A DNA stretch of 23,568 nucleotides, taken from positions 1 to 23,568 of IMG/VR virus record IMGVR_UViG_3300031696_000062. One strand, written 5' to 3'. Below are positions 1 to 5,171 of the stretch, piece after piece. Position numbers and translations under genes: made by a program. This stretch comes from a virus. Every line of letters begins with the position of its first letter. Position 1 is the first letter of the stretch. The notes beneath the pieces were generated by a model. That model worked only from the letters and a program-made list of their open reading frames with translations, searched no databases and was not told the DNA's origin.

Positions 1-13
1 AGTGGGTGCCAGC

Positions 14-793
14 ATGAACGCACAAGTTAGAATGATGGGCCAAACCAAGATCGCCAAGCCAACCAAGCAAGCGAACGTGCTAGGCTTCACCTTATACGAG
101 GGGCCTTCCATGCTAACGGGTGAACCTGTGGTGGCTATACTAACGCTTAAGACTAGCAACCGTAAAACGGGCAACATGGCACAAGTGTGGATTATCGCAA
201 GTGGCGACCTTAACCCCGTTGAATTGAGTCAAGCTAAGCTAGATAGCAGTATCTGTGGTAACTGCCCTCATAAGCAATCAAGTGGCGGTGCTTGTTATGT
301 CAACATAGGCCAAGCGCCCTTGGCAGTGTACAAGGCGTACAAACGTGGCCGCTACCCTGCCTTTGTTGCTAGTGAGCATGGGCACTACCTAACAGGTCGT
401 AAACTACGCCTAGGGGCTTATGGTGATCCTGCGGCGGTTCCTTTTGATGTTATGAATGATCTAACTAAACTAGCACTAGGCCACACAGGCTACACACACC
501 AAGCGGCTAATATTGGTTTTGATTCGCGTTATGCCTCTATTTGTATGGTGTCAGCAGATACACCAAAACAGGCGGCGAAGTATCAAAAGCTTGGCGCTAA
601 GACGTTCAGAGTGGCACTAGAAGGCGATAGCCTAGCCGCTAATGAAGTGGAATGCTTGGCGGATAGCGAAGGCCTAACGTGCAACGATTGCGGATTATGT
701 GACGGTACGAAAAGCAATGTAGCTATCACGGTGCATGGCTCAAGATCTAAGCGTTTTACTAGCAAATTAATTAATCTAACAGAGGTAGCATAA
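14..793 (+). CDS. Conserved cysteine-rich phage protein of unknown function
   Basis: This encodes 259 residues if translation starts at the ATG at 14. The frame is open to the window edge and there is no convincing ribosome binding site, so the true start may lie upstream. Visible features are a Cys cluster C81-x2-C84-x9-C94 (the CGNCPHK...CYVN pattern), a basic stretch followed by RLGAYGDPAAVP near 132-143, and a C-terminal cluster C214, C223, C226 and C229. The cysteines suggest metal binding, but I recognise no catalytic motif. I recall similar proteins in phages and plasmids without a known role. It heads a series of closely packed small early genes and is followed one base later by the next ATG. 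No function is assigned. Confidence 0.8.
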   Translation: MNAQVRMMGQTKIAKPTKQANVLGFTLYEGPSMLTGEPVVAILTLKTSNRKTGNMAQVWIIASGDLNPVELSQAKLDSSICGNCPHKQSSGGACYVNIGQAPLAVYKAYKRGRYPAFVASEHGHYLTGRKLRLGAYGDPAAVPFDVMNDLTKLALGHTGYTHQAANIGFDSRYASICMVSADTPKQAAKYQKLGAKTFRVALEGDSLAANEVECLADSEGLTCNDCGLCDGTKSNVAITVHGSRSKRFTSKLINLTEVA

Positions 794-794
794 A

Positions 795-1028
795 ATGAAC
801 GATAAGCAATTAGCGGCCATATGCCTAGGCCACGAACGTGACAACGACCCAACGTGTGCGGAGGTGCTGCAAAGGTTTTACCTAGACTTCCACAATGACG
901 GTCTAACCACGGCACAATATGCGGAGCATGGTGAACTTGAATTAAACCTAGTAGAGCATGGTTTAAGCCTAGGCCGCGCAATAGCCCATACGTTAACAGG
1001 AGGCGCACCCGATGAATACAGAGCATAA
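795..1028 (+). CDS. Hypothetical small early protein (77 aa)
   Basis: An acidic 77-residue protein. The ATG lies one base after the preceding stop and has an AGAGGT ribosome binding site inside the end of that gene, so the two are probably translationally coupled. It has no membrane segment and no recognised motif. The central part is rich in Glu, Leu and His and is probably helical. Its 3' end overlaps the next gene by 17 bases. Early placement fits a host-takeover accessory, but that is only inference. Confidence 0.7.
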   Translation: MNDKQLAAICLGHERDNDPTCAEVLQRFYLDFHNDGLTTAQYAEHGELELNLVEHGLSLGRAIAHTLTGGAPDEYRA

Positions 1029-1206
1029 TCTAGCACTAGCACGTAAAGCCGCATATGCAGCCAGTGACGCCCTAGAAGCCTTAAGCCCTACGGGTGACAC
1101 TAGGGCAGACATTAAAGCGCTTGTGAGGGCCTGTGTGCTTGCTAATAACACTTTCAAGGCGTGGACGGTTGCCCTAGCTTTACACGAAAAAGAGGCTACA
1201 CAATGA
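1012..1206 (+). CDS. Hypothetical small Ala-rich helical protein (64 aa)
   Basis: A 64-residue alanine-rich protein, predicted by eye to be almost entirely helical (ARKAAYAASDALEAL and similar stretches). The ATG at 1012 is preceded by GGAGG about ten bases upstream, inside the preceding gene. The stop overlaps the next ATG (ATGA at 1203-1206), so it sits in a coupled chain. No family is recognised and no function assigned. Confidence 0.65.
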   Translation: MNTEHNLALARKAAYAASDALEALSPTGDTRADIKALVRACVLANNTFKAWTVALALHEKEATQ

Positions 1207-1364
1207 AACATGATCTAAAGAACCACGGGCAGGGTATCAAATCAAGCGCACAGGTGACGCAGGCGCAAAAGAGGCACCAACGTATTGATCTGGCGGTTAC
1301 CGCCCTAGGGGGCCTTATAGGGGCCTTCTGTGTGGTCTACGCTACAATAGTATTAATTAACTAA
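1203..1364 (+). CDS. Small single-pass membrane protein (53 aa)
   Basis: The ATG at 1203 is chosen over an in-frame GTG at 1161 because AGAGG sits just upstream and the start overlaps the previous stop. The protein has a basic, polar N-terminal half and one hydrophobic segment at about residues 28-51 (LAVTALGGLIGAFCVVYATI). The expected topology is N-terminus in the cytoplasm with a single membrane span. The family is not recognised. A role at the host membrane early in infection is possible but unsupported. Confidence 0.65.
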   Translation: MKHDLKNHGQGIKSSAQVTQAQKRHQRIDLAVTALGGLIGAFCVVYATIVLIN

Positions 1365-1387
1365 GCATTAGCAAAAGAGGTATCACA

Positions 1388-1687
1388 ATGAAAACTAGAC
1401 ACAGCTTTACACGTACACAAGTGGCATTGTTCAATCTACTATTAGACCTAAACTATAGTGAGCCCTATATAACCATGCAAGACATACAAAGGGCAACGGG
1501 CAGCTCTAAGCACCAATTAGCCCTTGTGCTGGGCGACTTAATTAGCAAGGGCAAGATACTAGCAGGCAATGAAGAGGCCCTAGGCACGATGCTACATACG
1601 TACACGCCTATTGTGTACCGTGGGCAAGCCTATGGTTATCCCTTAGACGAGTTCACATACGAAGAGTGGATGCAATTTGCTCTATAA
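1388..1687 (+). CDS. Putative winged-helix DNA-binding protein (99 aa)
   Basis: A 99-residue protein with a good AGAGG ribosome binding site. Residues about 15-60 look like a helix-turn-helix or winged helix: FNLLLDLNYSEPYITMQDIQ, then ATGSSKHQLALVLGDLISKGKI, which fits a recognition helix leading into a wing. The C-terminus is acidic and aromatic. Early position and this fold suggest a regulator of host or phage transcription. The fold is judged by eye and no specific family is recognised. It lies between two other small early genes with short gaps. Confidence 0.65.
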   Translation: MKTRHSFTRTQVALFNLLLDLNYSEPYITMQDIQRATGSSKHQLALVLGDLISKGKILAGNEEALGTMLHTYTPIVYRGQAYGYPLDEFTYEEWMQFAL

Positions 1688-1717
1688 CTAAAGAAAAGTA
1701 AACAAAAGGATTGACAA

Positions 1718-1918
1718 ATGCGATGCAAAGCGTGTAACATTATATTAGGTGATTATGAGTTAAGTCGGAAAGATAGCGAAACGGGAGAATTTCTAGATAT
1801 TTGTAATAGGTGCTTGACAAGTGCTAGAGAAGGCGAATATAATTACTCCGTAGATGCAAATGATCTTGATGTTAACGAAACGAAAGGCGATAGCCCTTGG
1901 CTAGCCGATAGAGGATAA
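1718..1918 (+). CDS. Small zinc-ribbon protein (66 aa)
   Basis: A 66-residue protein with two CxxC knuckles, C3/C6 and C29/C32, forming a probable treble-clef or zinc-ribbon site. The C-terminal half is acidic. Similar MRCKAC-type proteins are familiar from marine podophages and cyanophages, where they remain uncharacterised. An AGGA ribosome binding site precedes the ATG. The TTGACA just upstream of the ATG belongs to the translation start region and has no good -10. A perfect TTGACA-18-TATAAT lies inside the gene at 1814-1843 and is listed separately. Nucleic-acid binding is plausible but not shown. Confidence 0.75.
   Translation: MRCKACNIILGDYELSRKDSETGEFLDICNRCLTSAREGEYNYSVDANDLDVNETKGDSPWLADRG
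1814..1843 (+). promoter_or_regulatory. Possible internal sigma70 promoter (P0)
   Basis: TTGACA (1814-1819) and TATAAT (1838-1843) are both perfect hexamers, with an 18-base spacer. They lie inside the zinc-ribbon gene and read toward the acidic 81-aa gene and the control region. Unlike the other three consensus promoters here, no CTAAG follows the -10. Confidence 0.45.
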
Positions 1919-1922
1919 TAAG

Positions 1923-2168
1923 ATGGCAGAGTCAACGATTAACATAGGCCTATCTATAGGTACCTATACAGAGGTTACATTAGAAATTGAGGTAGACTGG
2001 CGGTTAAGTGAGACAGGTGAATTAATGATCAATGACTTCTACGCCTACTACATGGCTACAAGCCCTACAGGCCACGTAAGTTATGAACGTATACCTTACT
2101 GGCTACATAAGCTTGTAGAGGTAGAGCTAGAAGAGTATCACGAAGAAATTGTAAATAAAATGGATTAG
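1923..2168 (+). CDS. Hypothetical acidic protein (81 aa)
   Basis: An 81-residue acidic protein starting four bases after the previous stop (TAATAAGATG). The N-terminal half alternates hydrophobic and polar residues as in beta strands (INIGLSIGTYTEVTLEIEVDW). The C-terminal part is helical and acidic (LHKLVEVELEEYHEEIV). No family is recognised. It is the last gene before the major control region, and the consensus promoter P1 begins five bases after its stop. Confidence 0.65.
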   Translation: MAESTINIGLSIGTYTEVTLEIEVDWRLSETGELMINDFYAYYMATSPTGHVSYERIPYWLHKLVEVELEEYHEEIVNKMD

Positions 2169-2172
2169 CCTA

Positions 2173-2210
2173 TTGACAGGAAATCCTAAGTTTGATATAA
2201 TATACCTAAG
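2173..2210 (+). promoter_or_regulatory. Consensus sigma70 promoter P1 for the replication arm
   Basis: Perfect TTGACA (2173-2178), a 17-base spacer and perfect TATAAT (2196-2201) with an extended -10 TG at 2193-2194. CTAAG (2206-2210) spans the expected start site. It drives SSB and the replication genes. The stretch TATAATATACCTAAGA recurs exactly at promoter P2 on the other strand (18723-18686). It implies transcription by the host RNA polymerase. Confidence 0.92.
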
Positions 2211-2411
2211 AGAAGAAAAGAATATACTTTAAGAATAATCTATAAGAACATACTAAAGACACTTAAGACTCTTAAGTAGTTCAAAAGAACTAAATAGTAG
2301 TTGCTTTAGATGATAGCTTAAAGTATAATTAGTAAAGTGTTCAAAAGGCACTTAAGTAGTACAAAGACCTATTTGGGTCATAATAGATAATCTTAAAAGA
2401 GAGTAAAGCAT
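2202..2411 (+). promoter_or_regulatory. A+T-rich untranslated leader with repeats upstream of ssb
   Basis: About 210 bases without a gene. They hold AAGAACATACTAAAG (near 2244-2258), shared with the P2 leader, and several CTTAAG sites (2262-2267, 2271-2276, 2351-2356), two of them in the related strings CTTAAGTAGTTCAAA and CTTAAGTAGTACAAA. There is also a perfect stem-loop, TAGTTC-AAAA-GAACTA (2277-2292), and a weak GACC/GGTC hairpin near 2366-2380. A purine-rich ribosome binding site precedes the ssb ATG. This looks like a regulatory leader, operator array or replication-origin region. Low G+C next to SSB and primase would suit an origin, but that is inference. Confidence 0.7.
2277..2292 (+). 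repeat. Small perfect stem-loop in the P1 leader
   Basis: TAGTTC (2277-2282), loop AAAA, GAACTA (2287-2292). The stem is 6 bp with a purine tetraloop, about 75 bases into the predicted transcript. It has no U-tract, so it is not a terminator. It could be an RNA processing or protein-binding site. Confidence 0.5.
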
Positions 2412-2774
2412 ATGTCAGTATTAACAGGTTCAGTAGCATTCGCCAACTTAGACGCCCACGAAATGTATCAGGGTCAAAGCACTGGCAAGTATTCGGTCGT
2501 GCTTACATTAGACGAAAAGAACGCGGATATCTTAGAAAGCGCAGGTGTTAAGCTACGCAGCTATGAAGGCACCAAGCAACGAAAGTTTGCAAGCAAGTTT
2601 GAAGTGGATATTGTTGACTTAGACGGTGAACCATGCAAGGAACGTATCACACGAGGCTCATTGGTTCGTGTACAGTACACTTTAGGTCAAGAGCACCCAG
2701 TACATGGCATTACGCCTTACTTGGATAAGATCCGCGTCCTAGAGCTAGCCAGCGCCAGCGATGACGACTTCTAA
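2412..2774 (+). CDS. ssb: Single-stranded DNA-binding protein, T7 gp2.5-like
   Basis: A 120-residue protein with an OB-fold-like pattern of strands (SVLTGSVAFANLD, KYSVVLTLDEKN, LVRVQYTLGQE) and an acidic tail ending SDDDF. A terminal aromatic after an acidic tail is the signature by which T7 gp2.5 and cellular SSBs contact replication partners. It is about half the length of T7 gp2.5 (232 aa), so it carries only a compact OB core plus tail. It is the first gene after promoter P1 and precedes the primase-helicase, the usual context for an SSB in T7-type phages. It should coat exposed template strands and recruit polymerase and helicase during phage DNA synthesis in the cytoplasm. The assignment rests on tail, size and position. 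Confidence 0.82.
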   Translation: MSVLTGSVAFANLDAHEMYQGQSTGKYSVVLTLDEKNADILESAGVKLRSYEGTKQRKFASKFEVDIVDLDGEPCKERITRGSLVRVQYTLGQEHPVHGITPYLDKIRVLELASASDDDF

Positions 2775-2795
2775 TCTAAGGTGCCTTAAGTCAAA

Positions 2796-2827
2796 CCCTA
2801 GCCTTACTATTCCCCAGTAGGCTAGGG
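2796..2827 (+). promoter_or_regulatory. Hairpin between ssb and primase-helicase
   Basis: CCCTAGCC (2796-2803) pairs with GGCTAGGG (2820-2827). TACT (2805-2808) pairs with AGTA (2816-2819), leaving one bulged T and a 7-base loop. No T-run follows, so it is not a classic terminator. It may be an RNase III-type processing site, an mRNA end stabiliser or a partial attenuator. CTAAGGTGCCTTAAG lies just upstream (2776-2790). Confidence 0.65.
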
Positions 2828-2858
2828 CCCTCACACAAGCTTACAGGAGCTCTCAGGC

Positions 2859-4496
2859 ATGGCTAGTAAAGAGTACGAAGAAAATCATTTAGTCAGTAAG
2901 GGCCCTTGCAGTGAATGTGGGGCATGGAAGGCTAAAGCAACCTATTCCGATGGTCATAGTATTTGTTATGCTTGTGATCACTATACACATGGTAGTGGCT
3001 CAATAAGCGCACCTAATAAAACTAAAGTAAGGCCGTTAGAGATGACAGGAACAATATCAGCAATACAAGACCGTAGAATAAGCCTAGACGTAGCCAAGCG
3101 GTACAGGGTTACAGTAGAGCATAATCAAGACGGAAGTATCAGCAAGCACCACTACCCCTATTACAACCAAGATGGTAACCAAGTAATAGGCACTAAAGTG
3201 AGAGGCGTCAAAGATAAACAGTTCTATGCCACGGGTGATATGGCAGCGTCAGGTCTATTTGGCCAGCAGGCCTTTAGGGAGGGTGGTAAATACATAACCA
3301 TTACAGAGGGAGAGCTAGACGCCTTAGCAGTTAACGAAATGTTTGACGGTAAGTGGCCTGCGGTAAGTATCAAGGGCAGCTCTAGTGCGGTTAAAGATAT
3401 TAAGAATAGCTTGCAATGGCTGGAGACCTTCGAGCACGTTGTCATATGTTTTGATAATGATGAAGCAGGCAACAAGGCCTCACAAGCCGTTCTAAGCCTC
3501 TTTAGCCCACGTAAGGCTAAGGTATGCACCTTGACCATGAATGATGCTAGTGATATGCTTAAGGCTAACAAGATACGCGAGTTCACCAAATGCTGGTGGG
3601 ACGCTAAAGCTTTTAAGCCTGAGGGTGTAGTCAGCTTCGGTGACGAGGGTGTGTGGGACAAGTTTGTTAAGCGCGGTACAGAAGAGGTGATACCCTTCCC
3701 AAGCTGTTTTGATTCATTGAACAAGATGATGAATGGCGGCATAGCGGCTGGTGAACTAACTGTAATTGGTGCCTTGACAAGTATTGGTAAGTCTACTATG
3801 GTATCTAACCTAGTGACAGGATTCAGCGAAGAGAGCAACAAAACAACGGGTTGTATCTTCCTAGAGGCTGACATAGGCGAGACAGTAGAGAATCTAGTGG
3901 CGGTTAAGGCTGGTATCAACATCAGCAACATACCACACGAAATGAGAGACTACACTGGACTTAAGACGGTTTACCAAGGTATGGTAGACAAAGGCAACTT
4001 ACACCTACTTGATCATCAAGGGTCGTTAGACAGTGAAGAACTATTTGCTAAGATTCAGTATATGATTAAAGGGCTGGAGTGTGATATAATCATTATTGAC
4101 CCACTACAGGCTGGTGTGAAGAGTAACGAGAACAGCGCCATTGACGACTTCATGGATAGGTGCTTGAAGTTGATTAAGAATACAGGGGTGAGTATGATCC
4201 TAGTGTCTCATATGAAGAAACCACCTCACGGGCAGAGTGCTCATAACGTGGACGAATATGATCTTAAGGGCTCTAGCTCAATCAACCAGATTGCATTCAA
4301 TACTATCCTATTGAGTCGTGACAAAATGACGGACGATGAATATGCACGTAACTGTACTCAGGTGCAACTAGTTAAGTGTAGACGTACAGGACGTACAGGT
4401 GTAGCAGGGTGGTTGTTCTATGAGAATAACACATCACGTTTAGTAGCTACGCAGGCACCTGAAATTAAAGCAGCACACTCACATGAGGATTTCTAG
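2859..4496 (+). CDS. Bifunctional DNA primase-helicase, T7 gp4-like
   Basis: A 545-residue protein (T7 gp4 has 566). The N-terminal zinc ribbon uses C17, C20, C36 and C39, the same positions as in T7. The TOPRIM primase core has EGELDA and the acidic CFDNDEAG. The hexameric helicase domain has Walker A GALTSIGKS (304-312), Walker B CDIIIIDPLQAG, and the SHMKKPPHG and LKGSSSINQ motifs that follow it in the gp4/DnaB family. It makes RNA primers on the lagging strand and unwinds DNA 5' to 3' at the replication fork. AGGAG nine bases before the ATG supports the start. Met62 with its own AAGG could give a zinc-less helicase isoform like T7 gp4B (see findings). The next gene starts two bases after the stop. 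Confidence 0.96.
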   Translation: MASKEYEENHLVSKGPCSECGAWKAKATYSDGHSICYACDHYTHGSGSISAPNKTKVRPLEMTGTISAIQDRRISLDVAKRYRVTVEHNQDGSISKHHYPYYNQDGNQVIGTKVRGVKDKQFYATGDMAASGLFGQQAFREGGKYITITEGELDALAVNEMFDGKWPAVSIKGSSSAVKDIKNSLQWLETFEHVVICFDNDEAGNKASQAVLSLFSPRKAKVCTLTMNDASDMLKANKIREFTKCWWDAKAFKPEGVVSFGDEGVWDKFVKRGTEEVIPFPSCFDSLNKMMNGGIAAGELTVIGALTSIGKSTMVSNLVTGFSEESNKTTGCIFLEADIGETVENLVAVKAGINISNIPHEMRDYTGLKTVYQGMVDKGNLHLLDHQGSLDSEELFAKIQYMIKGLECDIIIIDPLQAGVKSNENSAIDDFMDRCLKLIKNTGVSMILVSHMKKPPHGQSAHNVDEYDLKGSSSINQIAFNTILLSRDKMTDDEYARNCTQVQLVKCRRTGRTGVAGWLFYENNTSRLVATQAPEIKAAHSHEDF

Positions 4497-4498
4497 TT

Positions 4499-4693
4499 AT
4501 GCCACAATGGAAGAAGGGAGGGAACAGGCCCACCAGTTCAGACTATTATATAGTAAAGGCAACGGATGGTGTACGTGAGTGGGAGGAAGAGCTTCACTAT
4601 TACATATGCCCTGAGTATGGCTTTGGAGTGTGGGAGACTTTAGAAGATGAAGACTTCACATATAAGATTATAGAGTGGAAGGAGAAGTGGTAA
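4499..4693 (+). CDS. Hypothetical small aromatic-rich protein (64 aa)
   Basis: A 64-residue protein rich in Trp, Tyr and Glu (six W and eight Y by eye). The ATG follows the helicase stop after two bases, with a GAGG motif inside the helicase gene. It has no Cys cluster or membrane span and probably forms a small beta-rich domain (YYIVKATDG, YGFGVWETL, FTYKIIEW). No family is recognised. The next ATG begins directly after its TAA, so it belongs to a coupled chain between helicase and lysin. Confidence 0.65.
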   Translation: MPQWKKGGNRPTSSDYYIVKATDGVREWEEELHYYICPEYGFGVWETLEDEDFTYKIIEWKEKW

Positions 4694-4762
4694 ATGTTAT
4701 CAGAAAGCTTGCTAGTAGTTGGCTTAAGTGCTATACTAATTGGGTACTGTTGGAATGATTAG
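4694..4762 (+). CDS. Tiny membrane peptide (22 aa) upstream of the SleB-like lysin
   Basis: The ATG directly abuts the previous TAA. A strong AAGGAGA ribosome binding site lies about eight bases upstream, better than that of the following gene. The peptide is MLSES followed by a hydrophobic core, LLVVGLSAILIGY, and a short CWND tail, so it is one possible membrane helix. Its stop (TAG, 4760-4762) overlaps the ATG at 4755 of the cell wall hydrolase in the +1 relative frame, giving ATGATTAG. The clear evidence is ribosome binding site plus coupling. The function is unknown: a translational leader, a mini-holin or lysis regulator, or a membrane anchor joined to the lysin by frameshifting are options. 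Confidence 0.55.
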   Translation: MLSESLLVVGLSAILIGYCWND

Positions 4763-5168
4763 CGCAGCGGTGTTGTGTATGGCAATGAACATATATCATG
4801 AGGCGCGAGGAGAGCCTCTGGCAGGGCAGATAGGAGTAGCACATAGCGTACTTAATCGTGTGGCAGACCTTAGATACCCTTCTACAGTCTGTGGTGTAGT
4901 TAAGCAAGCTAAGTACCACGGGTGGGACATGGACACACCAATAAGAAACCAATGTCAATACAGTTGGTTCTGTGACGGTAAGTCAGATCACCCACAAGAT
5001 GGTAAGGCAATGTTGGAGGCCACCATACTAGCACAATACGTGTTACATGGTGACTCTATAGACATTATCGAAGGAGCTACACACTACCATGCTGACTATG
5101 TACATCCATACTGGGCTGATCATATGGAAATAACAGTTAAACTAGGTTCACATATATACTATAGGTAA
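4755..5168 (+). CDS. SleB/CwlJ-type cell wall hydrolase (probable endolysin)
   Basis: A 137-residue protein from the ATG at 4755. A TTG at 4740 is in frame but has no ribosome binding site, while 4755 overlaps the stop of the tiny ORF before it. It matches the Hydrolase_2 family: MNIYHEARGEP with the likely catalytic Glu at 16, GQIGVAHSVLNRV, YPSTVCGVV, QYSWFCDGKSD, and a C-terminal GATHYHADYVHPYWA. Family members are peptidoglycan hydrolases, first described in spore germination and common as phage lysins. The first residues (ISAAVLCMAMN) are mildly hydrophobic, but a cleavable signal is not clear. It lies between helicase and polymerase, far from the holin. A second lysin, GH24, is encoded at 8868. 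Confidence 0.9.
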   Translation: MISAAVLCMAMNIYHEARGEPLAGQIGVAHSVLNRVADLRYPSTVCGVVKQAKYHGWDMDTPIRNQCQYSWFCDGKSDHPQDGKAMLEATILAQYVLHGDSIDIIEGATHYHADYVHPYWADHMEITVKLGSHIYYR

Positions 5169-5171
5169 CAC

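Noticed and set aside
583-1026. 147-codon open frame on the - strand across the first two early genes
   Set aside because: It runs against two genes with good ribosome binding sites and has no recognisable protein pattern.
1161-1202. GTG start upstream of the 53-aa membrane protein
   Set aside because: No ribosome binding site; the ATG at 1203 has AGAGG and stop-start overlap.
1711-1716. TTGACA just before the zinc-ribbon ATG
   Set aside because: The best -10 at proper spacing is TAACAT (4 of 6), and the site overlaps the ribosome binding and start region.
2202-2411. T7-type phage RNA polymerase promoters
   Set aside because: No repeated promoter of that type is apparent and no single-subunit RNA polymerase gene is in the window; host-type promoters explain the signals.
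3774-3802. TTGACA-17-TATGGT inside the helicase gene
   Set aside because: Weak -10; the sequence is explained by the Walker A coding region.
3224-3931. 235-codon open frame on the - strand inside the primase-helicase
   Set aside because: It lies opposite conserved helicase motifs, has no ribosome binding site or recognisable protein pattern, and is a shadow of the real gene.
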